Shown here: positions 20,604-33,471 of the stretch, one piece after another
Numbering within the stretch: position 1 is the first letter of the stretch
How the letters are laid out: every line of letters starts with the position of its first letter
Source: Zoroaster sp. YZ-2022
Lineage: Eukaryota > Echinodermata > Asteroidea > Forcipulatida > Zoroasteridae
Length of the DNA: 64,000 nt
NCBI GenBank assembly: GCA_029582265.1
Contig: CM055816.1
Coordinates: 1,764,992 to 1,828,991, forward strand
Reading direction: 5' to 3'
Position numbers and translations under genes: made by a program
The notes under the pieces: model-generated
Database searches by the model: none
What the model was told of the DNA's origin: nothing
Seen by the model: the letters and a program-made list of their open reading frames with translations, nothing else

Positions 20604-22869
20604 TAATGACGTAATTGTTGCTGTACTGTCATTATTCTAAGAAATAGTAGACTGTGAAGGGAAGAGGCATTTGGACTATGCTGAACACAACAACGACCAA
20701 AAAAGACCACGCACGCGATTGCGTGTGGCGTCCACACTTGTGTGTGGTCTTTTTTCCCCTGTGTTGCTGCGTGGGCCTTAACTAAATGCTATATAATTTG
20801 TGGTTTCGTCTGCTTTCATTCATCTAATGTACACATAGACTTTACACTTAATGGGAGATTCAATTTAAAATAATGATTGCAACTCCTCCAAAGTAATTTT
20901 AAAATAATTATATTCCCTGTAATTTATACACCGATGACCAACATTCCAGAAACAATCCTATACTTTTGTACAAATAAATATTACTAAAATAAAATCGTAA
21001 GATAAAAATATATAGACCTATTATCGTTATTGTTTATGTTAAAAAAGTTTGATCAATCTCCTAATTTCAAACCTTAACGTTTGATATTAAACGTACATTA
21101 TGCTCATGTTACACTGTTAATTCAATATTATTCGTTCTGGTCGTTATTTTCTACAACATCAATTTTGTGGTTTAGAAAACCGAGAAATCATTTTCCATTT
21201 ATTTCCCAAAAAGTCCAAAATGGACTCAATAAAATTACATTTTATAAGCTTCTTGGACACAAAATTCCCTGAGGCCCTTGCCTGGCGGACCCCAATCCAG
21301 CAGGACCATGAAAAATAATTAACCCTGTGTATCGTTATGTTTGTAACGTATTGGAGGCAAATCTGTATGCATTATTATTCCCTTGTATATTTTGAATTGT
21401 TATGATCGTTTTGAACACAATAGGCCTATAATTGACATATACCGCTGTCAAACCCATAGGCTGTTCTCATTATTAACTGTATAGTTGATCAAGTATGGCC
21501 TTGTTTTTTTTTTTTTTTTTGTTTTTTTTTAACTCTATGGCGACAGTGGATGAAAAACAAACAAATAGCCATTGTCTTGGGTGATGATTCATTTATTTCA
21601 TTTAAGCGTCTATGAAAAAATATTAAAACATATTTTTCAGAATCCATATTTCTGGAAAGCCAAAAGAATATGAAAAGTGTATTATAACATCATGCTAAAT
21701 TTGGACACATGAGAGCACTGTTTGTGAGATCTCAATGTGAAGATCACAAAATTAAGCAGCACAAAAGTGTAAAATAAATGAAATCCCAAACCTTACTCAA
21801 AAAATCATTTACCTCAACCTTTACTGATCTCTGGAAAACAATTACTCAGTTAATTAAAAACAAATCACAAACTATTAAGGATAACAGTCTTGTTGAAAGA
21901 CTGGGCAATAATTCAAGTAAAAATTCCTGTCCAGCAAATCGTACAAGCAGTTGGGGGAAAGATATCAATCATAAAACCCCTACCACCACTTCCACTTCGC
22001 TATAGTTAAAATTGGGGTTTCAATTTGTGCCGTGTTGGTTATTTATTGTTGTATTTTTTGATTGTTTTTTTAAAAGGGGGAGGGTAAAAAAATATGTTCA
22101 AAGGTAAGGCCCCGCCCCCTCTTTTTTTACGCAAAACTACAACCTTCGCCACCGTTTTCACAAAGTGCAAATTGGGCCACACAGCACAAAATACATGTTC
22201 TAGATAATATTGAGTTTTAAGTTGCTCACTTTTTGAAATTGTAGTTTCACCATCATTAACGGAGAATATTGCCAAATTATGTGCACTGTTTAAAAGTACA
22301 GATTTCAAACTTCTTAAATGTACAAGTTATTCAACAAGAGGACGATTATTTACTTCGTGAAAACACTAGAAACGGCTTATTTTGGTCTCAATTGTCCCTT
22401 CGTGAAAACGAAAAGGCAGCGCGCGCCACTACAGGTCCCCCAATTTGTCCTTACAGCGCGTGAACAAAACTATGCGGATTTATCGAAATTAAGTTTTTGC
22501 GTTTTCATAAAGAGACAATTGTGAGCTATTTATATATCGGTAGTGGCGGGCGCTGCAATTGGGAAAGTTGTGTTGAGTTGAGCGTTTTCGCGAAGGGATT
22601 ATTGTCTTAAATTATTAATTATGTAGTGGTTAACCGTCCCGTTGTTGAAAAGTTGACACATTTGGAATGTTTGAAATCTGTTCTTTCACAAAGGGCACAC
22701 ATTTTACATGTATCTTGCGTTTTGAATGTGACATGGTACGTTTAAAACATAGATATTACTTTAAGCTCGATGCTGTATGGTCCAATTTTCCCTTCGTGAA
22801 AACGCAAATTGCTCGTGAGCACACATTTTGCCCTTGGCCAATTAGTGTAATGGGCCCTTGAAAAATATA
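20604..22869. other. No gene seen; small repeats only
   Basis: Holds the second copy of the 14.4-14.6 kb MITE/hairpin (to 20757), a long T run (about 21506-21530), and three degenerate units at 22.13-22.86 kb sharing CAATT-NCCCTTCGTGAAAACG. No convincing ORF. Confidence 0.5.
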
Positions 22870-23785
22870 GCCACGCCCCTCTTTTTCTCCCTCCAAGTTG
22901 CTTTGGTGGTTTTTTTGGCATTTTCAGAGGCCTATATCTCAATATTGGGAGACGATATTTTGCTGCAAATTGTTACACAGGGTGAATGGCACCCAAACTG
23001 CTAGAATCTGCTATCAAAAGTAGTATATAATATCTCATGGTCAAGTTAGGGGTCCTTCAATACCCACAATTGAGCCGACGTAAGTTACCTTTTGCCATTT
23101 TTGGTCCCCTCTGGAGATCACACGAGTAGTCAGATTGCTTTTATATTTTATATGCATATGTCTGCCTCCGAACAAGGTTGGACCAATCATAACTTCATTG
23201 GAGGTTTGGCTGAGGTCTGAAGATAGGTTCGCAGGCAAAAATGTCAAAATGCACCTTGTAATGGATGGTTGACCAGGTGGGCCACTACCCATGTAACTTT
23301 GACATCTTCAAATATTATATCCTATCCAAGTATGTAAGAAAATTCAGTTTGGTATATTTTCTCTTTCATGGTCAGACAATATTTTCAATTATTGTGTATT
23401 TTGCCTAATATACGGTATACAATGTACACTTTATAGTGTGCTGTATGGATGTACAAGTATGCATGCCCCAAACACTTATTTAAAAAGTATGTACACCATC
23501 AAATCATCTTAATCAATGTATCCAAAAAGGGACCCGTTGCCCACCTCAAACCTCTTATTATGATTTGTTGAAGTATGTATGCATCATATAATTTTAATAA
23601 ATTGTAATTGAAACTTTCATATTTAAAATATTGTACCCTATCTATATTTGTACAATATTAAGTTTTTTCTCCTTCATGGTCAGACGATATTTTCATATAA
23701 TGGGTTTTTGCTTTAAATATACAGTACATGTATGTACTGTACATGCATGCCCCGAAACACTTGTTCAGACCCCAACTAAACCTAC
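22870..23785 (+). repeat. Dispersed repeat, direct copy
   Basis: The segment around TTTTCAGAGGCCTATATCTCA, the GGACCAATCATAAC-type middle and ATGGTCAGACAATATTTTC is found inverted at 32200-32870 and partly direct at 31540-31800. The same sequence flanks the LTR insertion at 33.0-33.1 and 38.38-38.45 kb, so the family was the insertion target. Confidence 0.8.
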
Positions 23786-23799
23786 AATGAAGGTATGAT

Positions 23800-24793
23800 T
23801 AATAATAATAATATCATAAGAATAATAATAAAGATTTTTAGCGCGCACATATCCACTCTGCTGGGTGCTCAAGGCGCGGAAACAACATAAATACAAACAA
23901 TATATACAATGATAGCATAGAAACAAATTATGTACCGAGATACATGTACATTGCAATTACAAATATACATCATCTTTGAAGAATTGTGACATAAGATGAG
24001 TTTTAAGCAGCGACTTAAATCTAGTTATACTATGACAATATTTGAGTTTAGTTGGAAGACGATTCCAGTGTATCGGAGCTGCGACAGAAAAAGGCCTATC
24101 ACCCTAGTTCCGTTTCGAAATTGGTTCCTTAAGGAGTGACATGTTGCTGGAGAGCAAATTGCATGGTAGACATTCAGCAGTTTAGAAATATAAATTGGAG
24201 CAATGTTATTAAAATATTTGTGAACAATTAGCATAAGTTTAAAAATAATTCTCTGTGAAACAGGAAGCCAGTGCAGTTCTTTCAAGATTGGCGTGATATG
24301 GCATGACTTTCTGGACAAAGTTACAACACGAGCTGCTGTGTTTTGTATGTGCTGAAGACGAGATATTTGATTCTGCGGGAGACCGTAATGGAGAGCATTC
24401 CCTTTATCGATCCGTGATGTGACAAACGCATGTATGATTTGCTCAACAGCACTTTGATTCAAATATTTCCTTATTCGGCCAATATTTCTGATATGAAATG
24501 ATGGTACGCGAACGATATTGGAGATATGAGGGTTTTATGCTTGTGACGAGGGGGTTATCTGCGAGGCACCAATTGTAATAAACTTTTGATAATTGCTGAC
24601 GCGATCCAAATAGAAAAAACTCTGTTTTTTCATTGTTCAATTTCAGGAAGTTTTGTCTTATCCAACTTCGAATCTCTTGAATACATTTCTCTAGTGTTGT
24701 AATGCAGGAATCGGCAGGTTCTTGAGAATATTTGAAAGTAATGTAAAGCTGCGTGTCATCAGCGTAGACATGATAATTTAAATTATACTTCAT
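23800..24793 (-). mobile_element. Truncated CR1/L2-like LINE, C-terminal RT and 3' tail
   Basis: 5'-truncated non-LTR retrotransposon. Starting near 24793 the minus strand encodes the RT palm motif YADDTQLYITF and LNNEKTEFFLFGSR. After a frame change near 24455-24530 it continues with the C-terminal module (YGLPQNQISRLQHIQNTAAR, ILKELHWLPVSQRIIFKLML). Untranslated DNA follows, ending at the 3' tail CCTTGAGCACCCAGCAGAGT with GCGCGCTAAAAAT and a TTATTATT-type microsatellite (23806-23880 on the plus strand). A tail of the same family is found at 59.6 kb. RT copies element RNA at the nick; this copy is dead because of truncation and the frame break. Confidence 0.88.
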
Positions 24794-24880
24794 AATGATA
24801 TCACGAACCGGAAAGGTATAAACATATTTCTATTTACTGCTTTTTTTGTTTACTTGAAAATTTTATTTGTAGATTGGTTT

Positions 24881-27317
24881 AAACGGAAGGAATAACATTG
24901 GCGTTTGAAAACGTATGCAACTTTTTCTGTGCAGCCTGTATATCTAGTCGCCTTTATCGATCACGATAATTAATAGTAATACGAAAGTGACATTCTCACA
25001 ACCACACTCTGTAGCATGCTGCATGACCAGCGAAAAGGCCCAATAATCTGATAGTTCCAATGAAAAGTTCATTCCTGACATAAGGAATACATAAAATAGA
25101 TGTAGTTATATTTCCATTAATTTACTTAAAAATCAATGACATTTGAAAACGAGGTTGCCCCTGCAAACAGACACAATTAGGCAGGTTACTCATGAGCGTG
25201 GTACACAACTTCTTGTCAGATTCAGTTTGTAAAATGCTGCCACAACTCAAAATTTAATATAATCTATATAATCACGGCATTGAGTCATTCAAGTTAAGAT
25301 AAATCTTTTCAAAAGATGTAGTTCTTTATTTAACAGCCCAATATGCAATGGCGAATACCGCTTTATTGACACACTTCGCGTTGTTATATACTGTACATGT
25401 AGTTCTGACGCCTACAACCAGCGTCCGGCTTGATCGAAAACTATGCTCAGTGCTGGGATATTCTTCGTGATATATTCGGGATATAATTATTTGTACACAT
25501 AAAATAATGAAAACAAAATATTCAGATTCTTATGTTTTGACATTAATTTTCTAATACTGCTATTTATTTTGCTCGATGCCCCTCCTTCATTGTGCATAGT
25601 GTCCATGCATTATTTGTTTTACCGTGCTTGTTTCTTGCATCTTAAATTATTTTGTTTTACGCTTGATTACCTTAATTACAATTGTTTTAAATGTTATAAT
25701 CTCAATTTCAGACTAGATCAGTTTTACTCTTTTTCCATTTTCATTTTATTTTGGACATATTTAGAATGTTTTAATTTTTTACTTTGGTTTACTTTATTAA
25801 TTTTCCCATATTTCTATTTACTGCTTTTATTTGTGTACTTAAAATTTTTATTTGTAGATTGGTTTAACTTTTAATATTGTTTAATACAGAGCCCTCAAAG
25901 AACGCAATTCTTTAACTGAGGAGGCTACCCTGTTAAAATAAAACAGTAAATTAATAAATCAATAAATTAAGAATTATATAAAGTGCAGGACAAAATAAAA
26001 AATTTTTTTTTGCATCACTCACCCCTTTAAGATTATTAGAGGGATAAAACCCCTGCTTCCTATTTCTCTAGGATTTGAGATCCTGAACAAAACGACACAA
26101 TCCAAAACCAATCAAAATCCAAATAGGTACCAACAAAACCTTTACAGTAAAATGAAACGGAAAACAAATAAATAATACAACTATGGACAAAAACTGATTG
26201 TTATTCCGAGCGCTTTATGACGACGTATTTTACTTTTGATGGGGTTGTAAAAAAAACTATAGTATACTCCTCAGGATGAGCATACTTAATTATTTTGGTC
26301 ATGATTTTGTATTGGCCATCAAAATAGTGGGAGACAATGATTGATATACGGTGTAGGGGTCTGCCTTACTGTATTCAGAATCACGAAAATATTTTGACTT
26401 TGGACGCTCTGTGGTGCATTCTGATCGCTTTATTAATAATTATGGTGTTACAAGAAAAACGGTATAGCCTAGTCGTCAGTAGCCAGGATAGGCTAACATT
26501 TATTTTTAAGGGGACATTTGATATGCTGTTCCCCACTCTAAAAAGTCGGATGATACGCGTTGGTACCAAAAGCAGACAGTATAGGCCTATATATTCCAAC
26601 GGACAGTTTTTTAAATTTCATTTTATTTCTATCTAAGAGTATATAGCTCAGGCAGAATAAGTATGATTTTTGTGATTTTTTGGGAACATATTTTGTTGTT
26701 TTGACATAGTGGCTTAATGTATGATTGCCAGTGGCGTTAATCCGTGTCGAAAAGTGGGAGATATTTAAATTTATTTGCATAATCTACAACAAAGTATTAG
26801 ATCTCGAACGTTGATCAACGGAGGGGAGGATGAAAAATAAAATAAAATCGGCAAGCTCATGGGGATTAAACTCCTTGATCCCCATCCCCCCCCCCCCCGT
26901 GGTTACGTGCACAACCAATCAGAATCCTACGGCTATCATAAAGATGACACCCAAACAGACAAATAAACAAACAGACAATTAATATTTAAACAAACCAAAT
27001 TCCCCTTTTTGCACGAATTATTCGATTATGATTTTTTTTACCGCTTGAAAAATTCGAGGAGATGATCCTATGGACCATCCCCCTGGGCCAAAAAGTGGGG
27101 GTATGTATCTCCCCACCCCCCCCCCCCCCCCGGATTTACGCCCGTGATGATTGACACCTAGGCATAAAAGCTGTAGGTAAGGTTATCTTAGACAACTACA
27201 GTACCGCTTCGTATAATGTCTATGCCTGTGGGGATCTTCGAGCAACTACCGCTTCGTATAACGGCTGTGCCTGTGAATATAATGAATATTATGCAGCATT
27301 CTGCTTAATCCTTGCCA
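24881..27317 (+). repeat. Duplicated block, copy B
   Basis: Matches copy A (10842-13293), but lacks the palindrome of copy A. It includes an extra segment at 25.5-26.2 kb that is shared with copy C (29.98-30.62 kb). Poly-C runs occur at 26886-26899 and 27114-27132. A 50-60-bp local tandem duplication (CCGCTTCGTATAA ... TGCCTGTG) lies at about 27204-27280 and is absent from copy A. Confidence 0.8.
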
Positions 27318-28224
27318 TTATTCCCAACATCAGTTGACGCGTTGAGCGCAAACAGGTTCTGTTGAAAAGGGTGTTTTTCCAAAAAGAAAATACAACAAAA
27401 GTCACAATGAGGGTGAAATGATTGATCTAGCAATGCCCGAAACCCACTGAGAATTGTTATTCAATGTATTTGTGAGTATAATCTCACATCTAAAATCCCC
27501 CGTAAAGCGTGTTCAACCTAAAGTTCAAACACCGCCATGGTTTGTTGATTTGTATTGAATTTGTGTTATGCTCCCAGGCACCAGAGTACCTATGCTAGTG
27601 AGATTGAATACATGTAGTCGCAAATCATTATGATCTATTGATGTACTTATAGCAACAGGTTTAACACACATAACAGTGTATGGCTAATTGTGATTATTTC
27701 CATCGATAAATTATTAAAGCATTATTTATTTTAACCAATTCTAAATGGAAACACTGTTCTCATTTAGGACCGTCAGTCACTTCTTCAGCGAACAAAACAT
27801 ATTGTTTGATTTAATTAAAATTAATTTCTTTATTTCTACATAATATTTCACATAAAAAAATCACAAAGCTATACATACATATCCATTTTATCAACAAAAT
27901 GTATTAAAATTGTATCAAGCCATAAAATAATGAATAAGAAAACAAAAATCAACAATCCGAGACAAAATAAAGAGAGAGCCCGGCCTATTGGTTATCTAAA
28001 TTACGAACTTAATTACCTATCACTATTTTAGTTGTTCTTAGTGTCACAGAACAAACACCTAAAACATACAATATAGACAGCCATCACAACAAACATGAAT
28101 AATTATGTGAAGAAGGATAAGGGAATTATTTGTTGAAAGTACTTATATATCATTCCAGAGTGATGTTCTCCTGTGATTATACCTTTAACTTATTTTGTTC
28201 TTTTACTTATTCTGATTATCAGCC
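27318..28224. other. No gene seen
   Basis: AT-rich DNA without recognised repeats or plausible ORFs. Confidence 0.5.
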
Positions 28225-29195
28225 AGTTTGTTCGCGAGGCGCTGACCGTTTGTCATGACTGCGAGGCGTTGACCGTTTGTCATGACTGCGAGGCGCTGAC
28301 CGTTTGTCATGACTGCGAGGCGTTGACCGTTTGTTATGACAGCGAGGTGCTGACCGTTTGTCGCGACCGCGGCGTTGACCGCTTGTCGCGACTGGCGTTG
28401 ACCGTTGTTATGACAGCGAGCGCTGACCGTTTGTCGCGACTGCGGCGTTGACCGTTTGTCGCAACTGCGGCGCTGACCGTTTGTCATGACTGCAGGCGCT
28501 GACCGTTGTCGCAACTGCAGGCGCTGACCGCTTGTCGCGACTGCGGCGTGAACCGCTTGTCGCAACTGCGGGCGCTGACCGCTTGTCGACCGCGGCGTTG
28601 ACCGCTTGTTATGACCGCGAGGCGCTGACCGTTTGTCGCGACCGCAGGCGCTGACCGCTTGTCGCGACTGCGAGGCGCTGACCGTTTGTCGCGACTGTGA
28701 GGCGTTGACCGTTTGCGAGGTGCTGACCGCTTGTCGCGACTGTGAGGCGTTGACCGCTTACAGGCGCTGACCGCTTTGTCATGACCGCGAGGCGCTGACC
28801 GCTTGTCGCGACTGCGCAGGCGCTGACCGCTTGTTGCGACAGCAAGGCGCTTGACCGCTTGTCATGACCGCAGGCGCTGACCGCTTGTTATGACTGCGCA
28901 GGCGCTGACCGCTTGTCATGACCGCAGGCGTTGACCGCTTGTTATGACAGCGGCGCCGACCGCTTGTCGCGACCGCGAGGCGTTGACCGCTTGTCATGAC
29001 TGTGAGGCGCTGACTGTTTGTCGCGACCGCGCGTAGGCGTTGACCGCTTGTCGCGACAGAGGCGCTGACCGCTCGCCGCGACCGCGAGGCGTTGACCGTT
29101 TGTCATGACTGTGAGGCGCTGACCGTTTGTCATGACTGCGAGGCGTTGACCGTTTGTCATGACTGCGAGGCGCTGACCGTTTGTCATAACTGTTA
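28225..29195 (+). repeat. 27-bp CpG-rich minisatellite
   Basis: About 35 degenerate tandem copies of a unit of about 27 bp (consensus in two parts: GAGGCGCTGACC, then GTTTGTCATGACTGC), with variants CGCGACTGC and TTGACCGCTT. Where units are exactly 27 bp they read as a nonapeptide repeat (EALTVCHDC) on the plus strand; many indels break this, so it is not a protein repeat. The block is far more GC- and CpG-rich than its neighbours. Confidence 0.95.
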
Positions 29196-29239
29196 TTGGT
29201 TGGTTGTTGGTTTGGATCGTTTGTTTGGCCAATATATAT

Positions 29240-29272
29240 TCTTGTGTGTGTGTGTGGGGGGGGGGGGGGTGA
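29240..29272 (+). repeat. (TG)n followed by G run
   Basis: Simple repeat of about six TG units and 13 consecutive G. Confidence 0.95.
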
Positions 29273-29394
29273 GGTGGAAGTCTGACATCAACTACAATCC
29301 TGCAATTATTTATTTGGTGGTTAATAAACCGACTGATGCTCTAAATGTCAACTGAAACAAATATTTGGGGGTGGTATCTTACCCCCACATACTC

Positions 29395-30640
29395 CCCTTT
29401 GGCCACGCCCCTGATCGCTTGTCGTTCATCGCTTGTCTGTAAAATGCTGCCACAACTCAAAATTTAATAATCTAGGATGATCAACACGACGTTAAAAGCA
29501 AGTCGTTCAAGTGAAGATAATTCATTATTTGACAGCCCAATATGCAATGGCGAATATCGCTTTATTGGCACACTCCGCGTTATTGTTGCTAGTTCCTGCG
29601 AGATACGCCGACGACCAGCGCTGCGTGAAAACACATTGATTAAACTTCCGTTGACAAGAGCTGCTGCTGTAGCTGGTAGCGCCCTCTTTTGTTTGGTAGT
29701 GTCCTTCTAGCTTTCCGGCTCAATACGACACCGTTTACGCAGGCTATGGAGATGTATGTTTGTGTCTGTACGAACTGAATTATGCATTACAAGGGTGGAC
29801 CCTTTCATGGTGTCTGAAATATATCTAGGGCATTGGAGTAATCGAGTCAGGCAGGTTTGCAGCATGATGCCAAAATAGCGTGGGGTACGGGGCCCATCTT
29901 AGGGCCCGGAATATTTAGGGTTTTATGCTCAATGCTGCAATTTGGGATATATTCGTAAACATAAAATAATATTTAAAAAATATTCAGATTCTTATGTTTT
30001 AACATTAATTATCTAAAGCTGCTTTTTATTTTTCTCGATGCCCCTCCTTCATTGTGTATAGTGTCCATGCATTATTTGTTTTTTACCGTGCTTGTTTCTT
30101 GCATCTTAAATTATTTTGTTTTACGCTTGATTATCTTAATTACAATTGTTTTAAATGTTATATCTCAATTTCAAACTAGATCAGTTTACTTTAAATTTGT
30201 ATTTGTTGATTGGTTTAACTTTTATTATTGTTTAATACAGAGCCATCAAAGAAAGCAGTTCTATTAATTAACTGAGGAGTCTATCCTGTTAAAATAAAAC
30301 AGCAAATAAATACATGAAGAATTATATAAAGTGCAGGACAAAATAAACTTATTTTCATAAAGTGTTCTGATCTTTTTGACATAGACTTGATGTAAAATAT
30401 GGCAGAATGTTTTCGCAAGTCGAATTTCTTTGTTGGGGGTTGGGCTGATGAATTCATCGCTCACCCCTTTAAGATTATTAGGGGTATAAAACCCCTGCTT
30501 TCTATTTCTCCGAGATTGGAGATCCTGAACAAAACTACAAAATCTAAAAACAAAATCAAAAACCAATCCAAATCCAAATAGGTACAAACAAAACCTTTAC
30601 AGTAAAATGAAATGGAAAACAAATAACATAACAATGGACT
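29395..30640 (+). repeat. Duplicated block, partial copy C
   Basis: 29395-29830 matches copies A and B near 11.22-11.70 and 25.2-25.45 kb. 29980-30620 matches 25530-26170, including TCGATGCCCCTCCTTCATTG and the ACCCCTGCTTTCTATTTCTC segment. No gene recognised. Confidence 0.75.
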
Positions 30641-31539
30641 TAAAATTATATATGAACACAAACTGATTGTTTACCTTTAAAATGTTCAAATGACGTGCCA
30701 AAAAAAAAAAAACTCCAAAAACCACACTGAATTATCTATATCAATTCCATCAAATATTTAACCCGATTAGGTGAGTGTACAGCCAACATCAGGCCATAGT
30801 CTTGGTATAATTTGACTGAAATCATCTTTGATGAATCTGTGTTCCAAAGAGTTCAAACTATTGAGGTTTCCTTTCTACTCATTCAGAATTATTATTTTTT
30901 TAAATTCAGTTAGACAGTCCAACTACTTCTCAACGGATACTCCTATTGATTACGGAGTCTCAACAGAACTTAAGACACGTGAGTACCAAACCCACGTTTC
31001 CCATTATTATGTTAATGTCATTATAAAAGACAGAACATGTTTTTTACAAGTGTAATAATATTTCAAAAAGTTTTCAACGAAAACCAAAACATCTAAATAA
31101 TTTTTAACAATAATCGAACATATGATCAAATCATTTCCTTTTCTAGCTTCATAGGTTTCTGGTCATAGGTCGGCTTCAAAATCGGTGCGGTGATGTGCTT
31201 TTGTTTATTTTATTTTATTTTTAAATTTATTTATTTATTATTATTATTTTGTTTTGGCCAACAGGGAAATACGTGATACATACATGTATACGTGGAGACC
31301 AAGTTTCGCATATACAAAGTATGGTGGCTAAGAGAGGCCTCACAAATCGAGCAAAAGTTTATTCCCTATGTGAAAAAAGTCATTCGAAACACACCATGGC
31401 AGAATACTAATCGATCCAGCAATTTTGGCTGCAATTGGACATCGTTTCATAGCAAAAAAATAATAAAAATTCCAACGCGCGGGTCTGATGCGACGCGCGT
31501 GGAGACAACCAGAGACTTTTATTATCATTTAAATAAATT
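30641..31539. other. No gene seen
   Basis: AT-rich; a T/A-rich simple stretch at 31200-31255. An 83-codon frame at 31292-31543 has no recognisable similarity and is not called. Confidence 0.5.
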
Positions 31540-32870
31540 GTAACTGAAACTTTTACATCTTAAAATATATTGTATATACAACATATTGAATCCAAAATAT
31601 TGTATCCTATCTATCTATCTGTCCATTCAGTTTAGTAACTTCATGGTCAGACGATATTTTCATATAAAGGGTATTATTTTTGCTTTAATATTATACAGTA
31701 TACTATGTATACTATGAACTGTACTATGAACCGGCACTGTACATGTACGTGTATGCGTACCCCAAACACTTATGATTGTTTTTTCAAATACACACAATCA
31801 AGGACAGGGACAGGGAGGGAGGGAGGGCGGACCTGTGAGCATGAAAAGCTCATTCATGGCAAGGAGTATAAGGCCTAATAAGGGCATTCTTGGAATATTT
31901 CTATTTTATTTTATGCACTCCGTAATGCAATATCAGCATTTTCAGGGTCAAGTTGTAAATATTGTATGTAGCTCATGATGCAGTTGGGGTGTTAAAAGTT
32001 TGAGGGGGGGCCATGGACCCCTTTTGGATACATTTGATTAAGGGTGATCAGACGCGATCATTCTCCTGAGGACGATCAGAGCATACTGATCGAAACATCG
32101 AGTTGTAAACTCCAGTTCTTTTCAGAACTAATTACTAGGCCTACTCAATAGAGAATTTCACATGGTGTTACCGCAATTAGTCTTACTTACATTTGATTAA
32201 GATGATTTGATGGTGTACATACTTGAAAAAGTCATAACAAGTGTTTTGAGTACGGTATACATACATGTACATACAGCTCCTACACTGTACATATACAGTG
32301 TACATTGTATACCGTAAGCAAAATACCCATTATTTGACATATCGTCTGACCATGAAGGAGAAAAGGTACAAACTGAATTTTCTTACACATATAGATTGGA
32401 CAAAATATTTTAAGATGTAAAAGTTTCATTTACATGGATAATGGCCCACCTGGTCATCCATCCATTAGAAGGAGGTATTTTTTGACATTTTTTCTGCCAA
32501 CCTAGCCAAACCTCAACTGAACATATATGATCGCTCCATCCTTGTTTGGGGGCAGACATAATGTACTTAGTTTGTACGCATATAAAATGTATAAGTAATC
32601 TAACCACTCGTGTTGTCACCAGAGGGGCCCAAAATGGCACAAAGTAACCTCTGTGGGTTTGAAGGACACTTGACTTGAAAAGGAGATGTTATAATTATAC
32701 TACTTTTGACAGAAGATTCTAGCGGATTGGGTGTACATTCACCCTGTGCGACAGTTTTCAGCAAAATATCTTTACCCAATTGTGAGATATAGGCCTCTGA
32801 AAATGCCCCCCAAAAAAATCACAGACGCAATTTAGAGGAGAAAAAGGGGTATATTTTTCAGGGGTCCATA
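31540..32870. repeat. Large inverted repeat of the 22.9-kb family
   Basis: Left arm 31540-31790 (TGGTCAGACGATATTTTCAT and neighbours) and right arm about 32200-32440 (its complement, ATCGTCTGACCATGAAGGAG) are copies of one family in opposite directions. The right copy continues to about 32870. A foldback-family repeat (32063-32189) sits between them. Confidence 0.75.
32063..32189 (-). repeat. Foldback-family repeat with hammerhead-like motif
   Basis: Starts CTCCTGAGGACGATCAGAGC, then ACTGATCGAAACATCGAG (ATC where the other copies have GTC), then the common arm to TTAGTCTTACTTA. Confidence 0.85.
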
Positions 32871-33113
32871 TCTCGGAAACGACTTGGGAGCAAAAATTTG
32901 TTTTGTGTTCATTACTCCCACAGCGGTATTTTGAAAACAAAAATCAGCAAATTCTGTGTCGGTCACTGACAACCTCTAATAGTTGGAATGGAATGACCCC
33001 TATTTTTTTTAACATACTTCTGTGAGAGTAATGAACGCATAACAAATTTTTGCTCCCAATTCCAAGACGTTTCCGAGATATGGGCCCCTGAAAAATATAG
33101 CCACCGTGGGTGA

Positions 33114-33287
33114 TGTAATATCCTTGATTTAAGAACGCACAGTTGATGTAATTGATGTACACGTTACAAAAGCATATTGTACACACGTATATGAGAAGCT
33201 AACATGAAAGCATACATGCGAAGAGTCTAGAATAGTTTCTGTGTCAATACTCATTTATCATGTCAAAGTTCCTGTCAGATCATTACA
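33114..33287 (+). repeat. 5' LTR
   Basis: 174 bp, from TGTAATATCC to CAGATCATTACA. Differs from the 3' LTR by one G/A change in CAGTTGAT(G/A)TAATTG. Confidence 0.97.
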
Positions 33288-33288
33288 T

Positions 33289-33299
33289 TGGCGACGAGC
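33289..33299 (+). other. Primer binding site
   Basis: TGGCGACGAGC begins one base after the 5' LTR, as expected for a tRNA primer ending in CCA. The exact tRNA (Ser is plausible for Mag-type elements) is not confirmed. Confidence 0.7.
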
Positions 33300-33471
33300 A
33301 TGAATAGTCAAAGAGTTACTAACGACTGGTAAGCAATCTCTTGTCAAGATAAGCTGTATTTTCCAGAGCAAAACGGGAAATAGTCGGCTCGGAAAAGACG
33401 GAGCTAGAAATATCAGTGATCGTTAGTCAGTACACTTGTTTAACGTAACGTTGTATGCATACTGTAGAAGC

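Noticed and set aside
21781..22005. Plus-strand frame of 75 codons
   Set aside because: Low-complexity Lys/Thr/Ser composition in AT-rich DNA; no start or splice support.
28173..29232. Repeat proteins with EALTVCHDC or MTNGQRLAV motifs
   Set aside because: Frames follow the 27-bp minisatellite and break at each unit indel; no start context or flanking exon.
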